DNA of 64,000 nucleotides from Geobacillus kaustophilus (GTDB taxonomy: Bacteria; Bacillota; Bacilli; Bacillales; Anoxybacillaceae): the NCBI RefSeq assembly GCF_000948285.1, contig NZ_JYBP01000003.1:1550001-1614000 (forward strand), given 5' to 3'. Positions 8,784 to 18,516 of this stretch are shown piece by piece (positions within the stretch are counted from its first letter, which is position 1; every line of letters starts with the position of its first letter). A program made the position numbers and the translations under genes. The notes under the pieces are model-generated. The model saw only the letters and a program-made list of their open reading frames with translations. It made no database searches and had not been told where the DNA came from.

Positions 8784-10145
8784 TTATAAAAATAAAGTGG
8801 GATCACCGGCCATTGATGTTAACTTTCCGTTCTCCATAATCCCCATTTTTTCTAACCATCGCTCGAACTCCGGAGCGGGCCGCATATGGAGCAGTTCCCT
8901 TAATGTAGCAATATCATGAAAGCTAAGAGATTGATAATTGAGCATACAGTCATCCGCCATCGCCACCCCAATCAAAAAGTTCACACCTGCTGCAACGAGT
9001 AGAACGGATAAGTTTTCCATATCATTTTGGTCTGCTTTCATATGATTGGTGTAACAAACATCTACTCCCATCGGCAAACCATGAAGTTTCCCCATAAAGT
9101 GATCCTCAAGTCCCGCGCGAATCACTTGCTTACTGTTGTATAAATACTCCGGTCCAATAAAGCCCACTACCGTATTGACCATAAACGGGTTATATCGTTT
9201 CGCCAGCCCATAGCACCTAGCTTCCAACGTTAATTGATCTATACCATGGTGGGCATCTGCTGATAGTTCTGATCCCTGTCCTGTTTCGAAATACCATACA
9301 TTTGGACCAGCAGCCGTCCCTTCTTTTAAGATTAATTCATTGGCTTCATCGAGCAATTCCACACTAATGCCAAATGCTTTGTTTCCCAGTTCTGTACCGG
9401 CCAAGCTTTGGAACAATAAGTCTGCTGTTCCTCCTTGTTTGATTGCTCTCATCTGGGTCGTGACATGCGCTAAAACACAGTTTTGTGTAGGAATATTCCA
9501 TTTTTCCATCAACTCTTTTGTCATATTTAAGATAGCTTTTACACTATCTGCTGTATCAATGACAGGATTAATGCCAATAACGGCATCTCCGACACCATAA
9601 CTCAAAGCTTCAAAAATGGATGCCTTGATTCCTTGCAAATGATCATTCGGGTGATTGGGCTGCGCTCTTCCAGCCAATCTCCCCTTCTGGCCGATTGTTG
9701 TGTTGCAACGCGTTTCTACCGTAATTTTTGATGCAGCTTGTATCAAATCTAGGTTGGTCATAATCTTTGTTACAGCAGCGATCATTTCACTTGTTAATCC
9801 TCTACGGATATGAGAGATTTCATTGTTCGTGACGTTCGGGGACAGAAGGTACTCCCGCAGTTCCGCGATTGTCCAATTTCGAATGGATGCATAAATTTTT
9901 TCATTCACTCCTTCCTCGATGACACGCGACACCTCATCTTTCTCGGGTGGCAAAAGAGGGTTGTTTCGAATATCAGCAAGAGTTAGGTCTGATAAAACAT
10001 GCCTCGCTGCAATGCGTTCTTGCGCATCTTGGGCATGAATGCCTGCCAGCTGGTCGCCGGATTTTTCTTCATTTGCTTTTGCCATAATTTCCTTTAAACT
10101 TTCAAACTGATACGTTTTTCCCAATAGAGTGATCGTTGTTTTCAA
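8784..10145 (-). CDS. eutB: Ethanolamine ammonia-lyase, large subunit
   Basis: Catalytic TIM-barrel subunit, 453 residues, normal for the family. Recognisable segments include ETRCNTTIGQKGRLAGRAQPNHPND, YGVGDAVIGINPVID, ETGQGSELSADAHHGIDQ and MGVDVCYTNHMKADQND. The start codon is TTG at 10145, fixed by AGGAGGTGATTCTA just before it. It acts as the alpha6beta6 complex with EutC and needs B12. Damaged cofactor is exchanged by EutA, encoded 13 bases upstream. Confidence 0.97.
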   Translation of the reverse strand: MKTTITLLGKTYQFESLKEIMAKANEEKSGDQLAGIHAQDAQERIAARHVLSDLTLADIRNNPLLPPEKDEVSRVIEEGVNEKIYASIRNWTIAELREYLLSPNVTNNEISHIRRGLTSEMIAAVTKIMTNLDLIQAASKITVETRCNTTIGQKGRLAGRAQPNHPNDHLQGIKASIFEALSYGVGDAVIGINPVIDTADSVKAILNMTKELMEKWNIPTQNCVLAHVTTQMRAIKQGGTADLLFQSLAGTELGNKAFGISVELLDEANELILKEGTAAGPNVWYFETGQGSELSADAHHGIDQLTLEARCYGLAKRYNPFMVNTVVGFIGPEYLYNSKQVIRAGLEDHFMGKLHGLPMGVDVCYTNHMKADQNDMENLSVLLVAAGVNFLIGVAMADDCMLNYQSLSFHDIATLRELLHMRPAPEFERWLEKMGIMENGKLTSMAGDPTLFL

Positions 10146-10158
10146 ATAGAATCACCTC

Positions 10159-11622
10159 CTAACTCTTCGTAAAAGCTAATGTTTTGACTACTACAGGAAC
10201 CATACTTTGATTGATGGTTTCCCCTATGTCAATGTAATCACCTTGTTCAACTATAACTTGATCAATTGAAATAATATCCACTTTATTTTTCGATTGAAGT
10301 ACTAGCAATTGTCCGAGCGCTTTTGCAATATCGTCTTCACAAACAACAACCATAATCGAATGGGTGGGAAAATGCTTTTCATAAAGCGAAAATAATATCT
10401 TCGCTATCTCTTTTAATACAGAATAAGAACAATGAGAAATCCCCTTCATACAAATCGCAAAAGGAAGTTCTTCATTTTCTTGGATGTATGGCTTCCAATC
10501 CACCAAGGCCTGTTTGATTTGCTTATATACATAATCTGTATTGTTTATCTGATGATGATCTAGCTCAACCATCATAATGGGTAAATTACGAATAGGGAGA
10601 CGCGATGAAGCAACATGTATAGTAGCACCGCTAATTTCCGTGCTTTGCATTCCCGCTCCGATTACAGTTGCACGAGATGTTTGCGTTGCCTTGATCAACT
10701 TTAATGAACGTTTTTCAATAGCTTTTACTACTTCATGAGCAAGAAGCGGACCAACATCTCCATAGATAGCTGTATCATCAATTGTTTTAGGTGCTTCTTC
10801 CTCAAGCAACTGACCGATCCCTCCCGAAACCATCACTTCATGGATAGGTGGAATCACCTGAAAGCTCGTACTATGAATGAGTGAATCATCTGATCGAATG
10901 GGTTGCTGACCAGTTAATGAATCGAACATATCGTTGCACATTTGTTGGACAACTTGCTGGATTTCTGTAAAACTAATTTTTTGGTTTGGATACAAAGAGA
11001 AATTTTGGGCGTCTAACCAAGGCTGAATAGATGGAGATATAAAGGTAATTTCTCCGTTATGACTTAATTCGATTAGTCTCCCACCAACATGATAGGTAAT
11101 CGTCCCTAATGCTCTTCCTCTCTGAAAAAGAACAACATTCGCTGTTCCTCCCCCTATATCAATGTTAGCAATCGTTCCTTTTATTTCTTTCGATCTCGAA
11201 AAAGCACCTGATCCTTTGCCTGCAAGCAGTGCTTCCAAACTGGCGCCAGCTATGGCAACGACAAAATCCCCCGATTTTTCAGCCAAATAATGCAAGATGC
11301 TCTCTGCATTTTTTTTCGTTGCCGTTTCTCCCGTTATAATAACAGCTCCAGATTTTACATTACGGATATCTACCCCTGCTTTTTGATATTGGTCTTCAAG
11401 CCATCCTACAAGGGTTTCCAAATCAATTTCATCCCGTTTTCCTTTTAGCGGTGTTGAGTACATCGGACTCTCATACACAATATTTCTTTCCACAATTTCA
11501 AAACGAGGCAACGAAAAAGGGTTCGATACTTTTGCGTATTTCAGGTGACTTACAACAAATTTCGTCGTGCTTGTTCCAATATCAATCCCCACACTAATGA
11601 TTGTCTGGTCTTCCACCATCAT
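10159..11622 (-). CDS. eutA: Ethanolamine ammonia-lyase reactivating factor
   Basis: A 487-residue ASKHA-fold chaperone that uses ATP to release inactivated cobalamin from EutBC. The N-terminal phosphate loop is GIDIGTSTTKFVV, the second is ANIDIGGGTANVVLF, and the adenosine loop is VMVSGGIGQ. GAGGGGTA precedes ATG-ATG. It lies between eutV and eutB, the common Firmicutes order V-W-A-B-C, although here W precedes V in transcription. Confidence 0.93.
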   Translation of the reverse strand: MMVEDQTIISVGIDIGTSTTKFVVSHLKYAKVSNPFSLPRFEIVERNIVYESPMYSTPLKGKRDEIDLETLVGWLEDQYQKAGVDIRNVKSGAVIITGETATKKNAESILHYLAEKSGDFVVAIAGASLEALLAGKGSGAFSRSKEIKGTIANIDIGGGTANVVLFQRGRALGTITYHVGGRLIELSHNGEITFISPSIQPWLDAQNFSLYPNQKISFTEIQQVVQQMCNDMFDSLTGQQPIRSDDSLIHSTSFQVIPPIHEVMVSGGIGQLLEEEAPKTIDDTAIYGDVGPLLAHEVVKAIEKRSLKLIKATQTSRATVIGAGMQSTEISGATIHVASSRLPIRNLPIMMVELDHHQINNTDYVYKQIKQALVDWKPYIQENEELPFAICMKGISHCSYSVLKEIAKILFSLYEKHFPTHSIMVVVCEDDIAKALGQLLVLQSKNKVDIISIDQVIVEQGDYIDIGETINQSMVPVVVKTLAFTKS

Positions 11623-11643
11623 TACCCCTCATGAAATAATTAG

Positions 11644-12234
11644 CTATTTGCTCGCCATCGAACTTTCATATTTTTCGAGAATTTTTTCCGCCAACTTAAA
11701 CATGGAAATACGGTGTTCCATGCTCTTTTTTCTCATCCACTCATATGCTTCTTCTTCCGAACAAGAGAATCGTTTCATTAGCTTGCCTTTTGCCTTTTCG
11801 ACTATTTTTCGCTCTTCTATTGACTTTTTCAATAGTCGGATATCTCTTTCTAACAAGTGGAACTGCTCCTGTTGGCTTTTGGCAATCTCAATGGCCGGAA
11901 TTAAACCTTCTTCTGAAACTGGTTTTACTAAATAGCCGATTACTCCTGCCTCTTTTGCATCATTTACAAGTTCACGTTGACTATATGCTGTTAGTAAAAT
12001 AACTGCACAGAAGCTAAAATTCCTGATGATTCTAGCAGCTTTGATTCCATCCATTTTTGGCATTTTGATATCCATGATCACAATATCCGGTTTGAATCGA
12101 TATGCTAAATCAACAGCCTCCTCTCCATTTCTCCCTTCCCCCACCACCTCATATCCCGCTTGTATGAGCATTTCCTTGATATCCATGCGAGTGATTGGAT
12201 CATCATCCACAATAAGAAGTTTCAATGTGTTCAT
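11644..12234 (-). CDS. eutV: EutV, ANTAR response regulator (transcription antiterminator)
   Basis: A 196-residue RNA-binding response regulator. The receiver domain has the acidic pocket Asp10-Asp12 and the phospho-acceptor Asp55 in VIMDIKMPKMDG. A coiled linker leads to the ANTAR domain (EEAYEWMRKKSMEHRISMFKLAEKIL). The phosphorylated protein is known to bind paired hexaloop hairpins and block terminators in eut leaders; a candidate target lies before eutL at 19605-19660. The start overlaps the eutW stop by 4 bases. Confidence 0.94.
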   Translation of the reverse strand: MNTLKLLIVDDDPITRMDIKEMLIQAGYEVVGEGRNGEEAVDLAYRFKPDIVIMDIKMPKMDGIKAARIIRNFSFCAVILLTAYSQRELVNDAKEAGVIGYLVKPVSEEGLIPAIEIAKSQQEQFHLLERDIRLLKKSIEERKIVEKAKGKLMKRFSCSEEEAYEWMRKKSMEHRISMFKLAEKILEKYESSMASK

Positions 12235-13688
12235 GTCACCAGCCCCTCCTTGGGAAGCGGAAAAGTAACGATCACTTTTGTCCCAGGGTGATTATGTTCA
12301 AATTCTAAAATCCCTCCTAGATCTTCGGAAATGAGGGTTTGACATATTTGAAGCCCTAACCGCCCTTTTTGCTGTACTTTTTCAAGATCGATCCCTACAC
12401 CGTCATCTGTTACCGCAATAGTCACGATTTGATTTTGTTTTTCTAGCTTAATATGAATAACTCCCTTATCAAGATCGATAAACGCATGGTTAATGGCGTT
12501 TTGTACTAATTCATTCATCACAAGCGCTAAAGAACTAGCTTTTTGTGAAGGTAAGTAAAGAGAACATCCTTCCACTTGAATGGTAATCTTTTGATCCGAT
12601 TGTTTCATAGATGAAATAATGGCATTTGATACCAATTCAATCACTTCCTTGCATTCAATCACATCTGTTCCTTCCAATGAAAGAACCTCATGAATAATGG
12701 AGATGCTCGTAATTCGATTGATGATTTCTAGAAAAACTTTTTCAATTTCTTTGGAATCTACTCTCCTCATTTGCAATCGCAACAAACTAGAGATCGTTTG
12801 CAAATTGTTTTTAACACGATGGTGAATTTCCCTAATAACAGCTGATTTAATCATTAATTGCTTTTCTTTTTCTTTTAATTCTGATAAATCCTGCAAAAGA
12901 AGCACCCCTCCTACTGTTCGATTGTTTCGTTGAATGGAAACAGCCTTTAATTGAAGAAAATGCCTTTCCAATTGGAATTCATAGGAAAACATTCCGCTTT
13001 GCTTAGCCAGTTCTTTTTTGATCATGGAACCAAAAGGTAATGAATCTACGTTGGCACCGATTAATAAATGTCCGTTGACTTCAAACATCTCTTTTGCTCG
13101 ATCATTGGCAAACGTAATTTGATAATCATGGTCAAATAATAACAATCCTTCATGCATCAAGTCTGGAATCGCAACTTCAGACATCGCGATATGATAAAGA
13201 GTTTCGCTTAATTGCTCTGTTGCTTCCATTAACAACTCTACATTTTTCTCCTGTTGTATTTTTTCCGTAATGTCTTGCTCCATGATTAATACACCTATTA
13301 CTTTTCCAAATTCGTTTACGATGGGCATGACATTTTGCTGCATGTTTACATTCTCCTGAGAAACCCCTCTTGATCCGATAACCGGTCTACCGGTTTTGAA
13401 GCAAAAGAATACCCCAGGCTCGTTCTCCTTATAAGCAATTTTGCCAACCACGGGGTCGCTATAGAGTGATTTCCCTGTTATTGGATGAGCTTCAGCGACA
13501 ACGATTGCTTCTTCCCCCCCTGGCAGCAAGCAATCAATAAACACATCTGCTTGTGATAAATCAGAAAACAACTGCAAATACTTCGACAGCTCTTCTATAA
13601 TCTTGACATCCTCTTTCCTTAAAAAAGAAGCTAACGCAGATACCTCGAGCAGCAACTTTCTACAACTCCCCTTCTTTTTTATTTTCAT
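12231..13688 (-). CDS. eutW: EutW, ethanolamine sensor histidine kinase
   Basis: A soluble 485-residue kinase with no membrane segment. Order: an N-terminal GAF-like sensor region (about residues 25-150), a PAS domain (about 165-275), a HisKA_2 phospho-acceptor helix with REIHHRVKNNLQT (about residue 290) and a HATPase domain with N-box NELVQNAINHAF and G-box DDGVGIDLEK. It phosphorylates EutV in response to ethanolamine. HisKA_2 kinases typically pair with ANTAR regulators, as seen here. It overlaps eutV by 4 bases. Confidence 0.93.
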   Translation of the reverse strand: MKIKKKGSCRKLLLEVSALASFLRKEDVKIIEELSKYLQLFSDLSQADVFIDCLLPGGEEAIVVAEAHPITGKSLYSDPVVGKIAYKENEPGVFFCFKTGRPVIGSRGVSQENVNMQQNVMPIVNEFGKVIGVLIMEQDITEKIQQEKNVELLMEATEQLSETLYHIAMSEVAIPDLMHEGLLLFDHDYQITFANDRAKEMFEVNGHLLIGANVDSLPFGSMIKKELAKQSGMFSYEFQLERHFLQLKAVSIQRNNRTVGGVLLLQDLSELKEKEKQLMIKSAVIREIHHRVKNNLQTISSLLRLQMRRVDSKEIEKVFLEIINRITSISIIHEVLSLEGTDVIECKEVIELVSNAIISSMKQSDQKITIQVEGCSLYLPSQKASSLALVMNELVQNAINHAFIDLDKGVIHIKLEKQNQIVTIAVTDDGVGIDLEKVQQKGRLGLQICQTLISEDLGGILEFEHNHPGTKVIVTFPLPKEGLVT

Positions 13689-13743
13689 GTCTATATTTTT
13701 TCATTTTTCGCATAATTGGTAAACAAAACGTTTTAGACAATAT

Positions 13744-14190
13744 TTACGAAAGATGCGACAAAATTCGCTCTCTTAATTCTTTTATTCCCACAAACGTAAC
13801 AGAAGAAGTCAAATAAATGTCTCCTGCAGGTAGTGCGATTCGTAAAAGTCGGATGGCTGTCTCGATATCTGCGTTAGGATGATCGATTTTTGTTACGACA
13901 CCAATAGGATTAAGAGGAAATCCAGATGCAAAATTTGGGGGTAAAGCACAATCCTTTCGTGTAGCATCTTGAACAATCAATAAAACTTTTGCCTCCAACG
14001 CTGTCGCTATTAATGTTCGATAATACATTGGATTTTGACTATATTCACCAGGGGAGTCGATAATCCAGTTTGCATATTCCAACGATTGTGTCTTCTTGAC
14101 AGGAACATCTTCCTTGCCAAGAAGTCCTTTCGTCAGCGTAGACTTTCCAGATCCTACTGGCCCAATAATAAGCACTTTCCCTTTGCTCAT
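13744..14190 (-). CDS. eutP: EutP, P-loop NTPase/acetate kinase of the eut operon
   Basis: A 148-residue small G-protein-like NTPase. The Walker A motif is GPVGSGKST near the start, the switch-like DSPGEY follows, and TKIDHP matches the NKxD position. Salmonella EutP has been reported to have acetate kinase activity, which would complete acetyl-phosphate use together with the PduL-type enzyme upstream. The start overlaps eutS by 4 bases. Confidence 0.92.
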   Translation of the reverse strand: MSKGKVLIIGPVGSGKSTLTKGLLGKEDVPVKKTQSLEYANWIIDSPGEYSQNPMYYRTLIATALEAKVLLIVQDATRKDCALPPNFASGFPLNPIGVVTKIDHPNADIETAIRLLRIALPAGDIYLTSSVTFVGIKELRERILSHLS

Positions 14191-14525
14191 GACCTAGTAA
14201 TCTCCGCAGTAGAAAATTTTAAAGTGTTAACAAAAAACTCATTGATATGTCGGATCGCTGTCTCAACATCAGAAAGATCTCCAACAATCACGACTGAGCC
14301 TGTAAACCGATCGAGATAACCAATCTCTACATGAGCCGATTTTGTGGCAATATCAGCCGCAATAATGGCGGTTTCTGTTGGCGTAACAGTTAAAATCCCA
14401 ATAGCTCCAGGTTCAGTGATGCCTAGACGCGTATATAATGATTCATTAGGATGAGCAATAATATGAGCCAAATTCAACTGTTTTCCAGGCACAAATTCTT
14501 GAATAATGCGTTCTTTTTTCTCCAT
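14187..14525 (-). CDS. eutS: EutS, microcompartment shell protein (circularly permuted BMC)
   Basis: A 112-residue single BMC-domain shell protein of the circularly permuted type, with a long N-terminal strand (RIIQEFVPGKQLNLAHIIAHP) and the segment GAIGILTVTPTETAIIAADIATKSA. It forms hexameric facets of the ethanolamine compartment. It is 11 bases after eutN and translationally coupled to eutP. Confidence 0.94.
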   Translation of the reverse strand: MEKKERIIQEFVPGKQLNLAHIIAHPNESLYTRLGITEPGAIGILTVTPTETAIIAADIATKSAHVEIGYLDRFTGSVVIVGDLSDVETAIRHINEFFVNTLKFSTAEITRS

Positions 14526-14536
14526 TCCATCTCTCC

Positions 14537-14815
14537 TTATGATCTGCCGTATTCAAAACAATCGACAATCCCGACAACAACTGCATCAACAGGGGAGTCC
14601 TTGCTGATTAATATTCGAGCAGAGCTTCCCCTTGAAATAATGACCGTTTCACCTTGTCCCGCCCCTATGCGATCAGCACATATCACTTGTGGGCCTGCAT
14701 CTGTTCCATCGGCGTGAATGGGCTGAACTAACAAAAGTTTTAAATGTTCCATGCCGACCTCTTTTTGCGTAGCCCAGATACTCCCCACCACTTTTCCAAG
14801 AAACAAGAGGATCAC
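14537..14815 (-). CDS. eutN: EutN, pentameric microcompartment vertex protein
   Basis: A 92-residue BMC-P (EutN/CcmL) protein: GKVVGSIWATQKEVGMEHLKLL at the start, then DRIGAGQGETVIISRGSSAR and DAVVVGIVD. Pentamers cap the vertices of the shell. It follows the flavoprotein-like gene by 2 bases. Confidence 0.95.
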   Translation of the reverse strand: MILLFLGKVVGSIWATQKEVGMEHLKLLLVQPIHADGTDAGPQVICADRIGAGQGETVIISRGSSARILISKDSPVDAVVVGIVDCFEYGRS

Positions 14816-14817
14816 TC

Positions 14818-15612
14818 CTATACAAATTTGACCTCAATCCTCTTTTCATTTAATAGGTCTTTTGCTTGCGGCGTAATCAATACTTTCTTATTGACGATCA
14901 GTGAATCATTTTCCTCCAAATAATCATGCACCCAGTCTGCTGTGACTACGATCCCTTCAAATCTTTTTCTTTTGCCCTCTTTCTCTGATGAAGGTGTTGG
15001 AGACCCACTTAACGTTTCTAAAATGGCTTCATATATTCGTTCTTGTTTTGTAAGGATCACTCCCATGTTTTTTAAATCTTCCTTATATTGCATGAAAAGT
15101 TTTTGGTAAGCGGGTGGCAAACATAATTTTTTTAATGTTCTTCGATCAGCACGCTTAATTCCCGGAACATCTTCACCGATGATGACCGGCTTTCCCAAAG
15201 TTAATGCAGAAAACACAATTTCCGCTTTAACAGAGCCTTTTAGACCAAGTACGATCCTCGCTGCATCATCCAAATCAATTTCTGGAATCGCTACTACCTC
15301 ATATTCTTTCGGAAGTTCCAAAGGAGCAGGAGCCCATTCGTCCGCCGCAATCACCTTCGTGGACCCTGTCGACTCAATTTGCTGAAGACCAAGCCATGCG
15401 GACGTCTCCCCATCCAAGAACACAACATCATAACTTATTTCTTTATTATCAAGCATGATGAACTGATCTACAAATGATTCGTGAGCTGAGCTATCACAAA
15501 AAATAAATAGCACCTTCTTGCGCGTCTTTTGGGCACTGTTCGCTTTTTCCAAAAGATCACGCACAATCGTTTCAATCAATTCCTTCAACTCTACATTCAT
15601 ATTATGATCCAT
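14818..15612 (-). CDS. Microcompartment-associated flavoprotein-like protein
   Basis: A 264-residue protein. An N-terminal amphipathic helix (MNVELKELIETIVRDLLEKA) resembles targeting peptides of microcompartment cargo. A Rossmann-like core with KVLFIFCDSSAHESFV and KAEIVFSALTLGKPVIIGED resembles flavoprotein/decarboxylase domains found in BMC loci. The C-terminal module ends ITPQAKDLLNEKRIEVKFV, a motif shared by several BMC enzymes. Start 15612 is chosen for AGAGGTGATGAA before it rather than the ATG at 15714, which lies in the structured spacer. The exact role is not established. Confidence 0.65.
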   Translation of the reverse strand: MDHNMNVELKELIETIVRDLLEKANSAQKTRKKVLFIFCDSSAHESFVDQFIMLDNKEISYDVVFLDGETSAWLGLQQIESTGSTKVIAADEWAPAPLELPKEYEVVAIPEIDLDDAARIVLGLKGSVKAEIVFSALTLGKPVIIGEDVPGIKRADRRTLKKLCLPPAYQKLFMQYKEDLKNMGVILTKQERIYEAILETLSGSPTPSSEKEGKRKRFEGIVVTADWVHDYLEENDSLIVNKKVLITPQAKDLLNEKRIEVKFV

Positions 15613-15621
15613 TTCATCACC

Positions 15622-15892
15622 TCTAAAAGACTGGTGATTTAACGGGCAATGGGGCCTAATCATGCGGTTTCCTAAATTGAAAAAACGGCATGGGCGCCTT
15701 AATTCTTTTTGCACTAAAACAACCGATGGAAGGGAAATGTCTGTTTTTCATCGGCTTTCTAAAAGGCCGGTGATTTAGTCAAAAAGGCTGCCAGTCCTAA
15801 TTATTTTTCAATTAGATAAACCTTTCCAAACCGACTTTCCTTTTCAGATGAAAGCTGCCAATTGCACGCGTCATCCGTTTTTCACCGGCCTT
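15622..15892. repeat. Structured spacer inside the eut operon
   Basis: The only long gap in the operon. It contains an exact 11-bp inverted repeat (AAGGCCGGTGA at 15763-15773 with TCACCGGCCTT at 15882-15892) and an imperfect 20-base direct repeat (15622-15641 and 15758-15777, 18 of 20 matching). A smaller hairpin AACCGATG/CATCGGCT lies in between. I see no open frame with a start and no match to the cobalamin riboswitch core. Confidence 0.6.
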
Positions 15893-16672
15893 CTAAGCAT
15901 TTGCGCGAAAAGGCTCCCCATTCTTCCCAATTACTTTGACAAAATCACCTGTCTTTAAGTTCGCTGCATTTGCTTCATCGGTATCAATATGGAAATCAAG
16001 GGTAAATCTCTCATTTACTCGAACAACGACTTCTGGAAAAATAATCGATCGATCTGATATGGCTTGAACAATGAGTCGATCACCGTCTTTCACATTGAAC
16101 TCCTTTGCATCGTTTGGAGACATATGGACATGATTTTTTGCAACAATGACACCTTGTGAAATCGTGATCGAACCGGCTTTTCCAACAAGTGTAATACCAG
16201 GTGTCCCTTCAATCGAACCAGACAGCCGAACGGGTGGGTGGATTCCAAGAGTAAATCCATCAGTGCGCGAAATCTCTACTTGTGTCAGTTCTCGGGCAGG
16301 CCCTAAGATCCTCACTCCCGACAGAACACCTTTCGGACCAACAAGGGTCACTGTTTCCTGTGCAGCAAATTGTCCCGGTTGTGAGAGTAAACGGTATGGA
16401 GTTAATTCGTATCCTTTTCCAAATAAGACTTCCACCTCATCACGAGAGAGATGAACATGTCGATTCGAAACCCCTACTGGAATCCTCCATTCCTTTGTTT
16501 TCACGATAGCTTGAATGGAGCTGTTGCTCATTACCTCAATTTTGATTCCATGATCACGCAAAAAGTCCTGGGCAGCGGGCGTTAATCGATGTTGATGCGA
16601 AATAAGATAAGGATTTGATAACGTTCCTTTTAGCATTTCCAATCTTAAATACGTTTCCGTAATGACAGCCAT
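15893..16672 (-). CDS. pduL: PduL-type phosphotransacylase
   Basis: A 259-residue phosphate acyltransferase that converts acetyl-CoA to acetyl phosphate and frees CoA inside the compartment. The two PTAC domains show VGVSNRHVHLSRDEVEVLFG and VIVAKNHVHMSPNDAKEF, with the His metal ligands. The first 50 residues (TETYLRLEMLKGTL... LTPAAQDFLRDHGIKIEV) form the extra BMC-type N-terminal module. It is 11 bases from eutM. It fills the role of EutD, to which it is unrelated in fold. Confidence 0.92.
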   Translation of the reverse strand: MAVITETYLRLEMLKGTLSNPYLISHQHRLTPAAQDFLRDHGIKIEVMSNSSIQAIVKTKEWRIPVGVSNRHVHLSRDEVEVLFGKGYELTPYRLLSQPGQFAAQETVTLVGPKGVLSGVRILGPARELTQVEISRTDGFTLGIHPPVRLSGSIEGTPGITLVGKAGSITISQGVIVAKNHVHMSPNDAKEFNVKDGDRLIVQAISDRSIIFPEVVVRVNERFTLDFHIDTDEANAANLKTGDFVKVIGKNGEPFRANA

Positions 16673-16683
16673 TGACTTCTAAC

Positions 16684-16971
16684 CTACTCTCCCGCTTTTG
16701 GAAGAAGAAGTTCAATATCTGCATGAGGACGCGGAATCACATGAACAGAGATCAATTCTCCAACCTTTTCTGCCGCTGCAGCACCTGCGTCTGTTGCTGC
16801 CTTTACCGCACCAACATCTCCTCTTACTAATACTGTTACCAATCCGCCACCCACTTGCACTTTTCCAATCAACTTTACATCTGCAGCCTTTACCATTGCA
16901 TCTGCTGCTTCAATGGCTCCAACTAATCCTTTGGTTTCAATCATCCCAAGCGCTGAATATTCTCTCGCCAT
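16684..16971 (-). CDS. eutM: EutM, major hexameric shell protein (BMC-A)
   Basis: A 95-residue single BMC domain: [39 protein letters not shown] and [11 protein letters not shown] are the PduA/EutM signatures. It forms the main facets of the shell with a central pore. The gene sits between eutE and pduL. Confidence 0.96.
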   Translation of the reverse strand: MAREYSALGMIETKGLVGAIEAADAMVKAADVKLIGKVQVGGGLVTVLVRGDVGAVKAATDAGAAAAEKVGELISVHVIPRPHADIELLLPKAGE

Positions 16972-17001
16972 GTTGAATAACCTCCCCCAAAATTTATAAT
17001 G

Positions 17002-18516
17002 TTAAATTTTCATTTCCGATAGTATTCTCTTGACAATCTCTGTAATCTCTTCTCTGCTGACTGTTAAATTTCCGCCTTGATCTACGAAAATGTTCTTTTC
17101 CGTTTCAAAAACATCTGCTGTTTTTGCTGGCTGCAAAGTTCCACTCTTGGTAGTATTGCTCATCATTTCCTTTATGCCAAATGTTACTCGTTTTATATTT
17201 ATCAAGTGCCGTGGTCCGATGTTATCAGATGTAATATTGTTTCCATAAGAGCCACACCCGAGTGTTAAAGACGGGAAAATTCCTGTTGTTGCTCCTATCC
17301 CTCCAAATGTTGTTCCAGAGTTCACCACAATTCTTGAAGCTGGCTGCTTTAAAGCAAACGCCTTGATTATTGCATGATCTTGACAATGAATTCCTAATGT
17401 ATGTCCTAATCCTCCTGTTTCTAATAATCTAATACAGACATCGCATCCTTCCTTCCAGCCATCTACTGTATACAAAGCTAAGATAGGGGAGAGTTTTTCA
17501 ATCGCAAAAGGAATGTCTTTTCCAATTTCTTTTTCTTCTCCAACTAAAACTTTTACATCTGGAGGAAAAGATAAACCTACCATCTTACCGATTGCTTGAG
17601 GTGATTTTCCAACAATTTTTGGATTTAAAGTTCCTCCTGTGAGTATGACAGATTCTACTCTCTCTTTTTCCGTTTCCGACAATAGATACGCACCGTATTT
17701 TTTGAGTTTATCGATAAAAGCTTGTTTTATCTCTCTTTCTACGACAACCGCCTGTTCTGAAGCACAAATGGTGCCGTAATCAAACGATTTGCTTTCAATG
17801 ATATGCCGTGCCGCCTGATCCAAATCAGCGCTTGTATGGACATACACAGGAACATTTCCTGGCCCCACTCCGTAGGCAGGCTTCCCAGAACTGTAAGCCG
17901 CCTTCACCATTCCGGGCCCACCAGTTGCAAGAATTACATCTGTTAATTTATGTGACATTAGTTCTCTCGTTCCCGGCAAAGATGGATATTCCATACACTG
18001 AATAATATTTTCTGGTGCTCCAGCTTCTTGTGCAGCTTTTGCCATGATCTTCGCAGCTTCTAATGAACACTTCAGCGCTGAAGGATGAGGACTGAAAACA
18101 ATTGCATTTCGTGCTTTTACCGCAATAAGAGATTTAAAGATGATGGTAGACGTCGGATTGGTTGAAGGAACGACTCCAGCGATAACACCGACTGGCTCCG
18201 CTATTTCCCAAACTTGTTTATTTTCATCAGTACCTATAATTCCAACGGTTTTCATATCTTTAATAGCCGCATATACTTCTTTCGCTGCAAAAATATTTTT
18301 TATCGTTTTATCTGTTTCATTACCGAATCCAGTTTCTTCCGTGGCCATTCGGGCTAAAAAACCCGCCTGTTTTTCTGCTTCTAAAGCCATACGTTCCACA
18401 ATTCGATCAATCTGTTCCTGAGACGATTCTGTCAATTTTTTCTGTGCTTCCCTAGCTTTATAGAGAAGATTCCTTGCTTCTTGGACCGATAATAAATCAA
18501 AGTCTGCCATCATCAT
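17002..18516 (-). CDS. eutE: EutE, CoA-acylating acetaldehyde dehydrogenase
   Basis: Oxidises acetaldehyde to acetyl-CoA with NAD+ and CoA inside the compartment; 504 residues. Visible are the N-terminal targeting helix ([21 protein letters not shown]), [15 protein letters not shown], the nucleotide-binding [20 protein letters not shown], and the catalytic Cys in GTICASEQ. Another short helix with a [16 protein letters not shown] pattern at the C-terminus may aid packing. Start 18516 follows GGGAGGTGAGACGCTCA. It overlaps the end of the upstream shell gene by 20 bases. Confidence 0.95.
   Translation of the reverse strand: MMMADFDLLSVQEARNLLYKAREAQKKLTESSQEQIDRIVERMALEAEKQAGFLARMATEETGFGNETDKTIKNIFAAKEVYAAIKDMKTVGIIGTDENKQVWEIAEPVGVIAGVVPSTNPTSTIIFKSLIAVKARNAIVFSPHPSALKCSLEAAKIMAKAAQEAGAPENIIQCMEYPSLPGTRELMSHKLTDVILATGGPGMVKAAYSSGKPAYGVGPGNVPVYVHTSADLDQAARHIIESKSFDYGTICASEQAVVVEREIKQAFIDKLKKYGAYLLSETEKERVESVILTGGTLNPKIVGKSPQAIGKMVGLSFPPDVKVLVGEEKEIGKDIPFAIEKLSPILALYTVDGWKEGCDVCIRLLETGGLGHTLGIHCQDHAIIKAFALKQPASRIVVNSGTTFGGIGATTGIFPSLTLGCGSYGNNITSDNIGPRHLINIKRVTFGIKEMMSNTTKSGTLQPAKTADVFETEKNIFVDQGGNLTVSREEITEIVKRILSEMKI

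Noticed and set aside
15622-15892. Cobalamin riboswitch in the eut spacer
   Set aside because: The conserved core and the B12-box-like word are absent, although hairpins are present.
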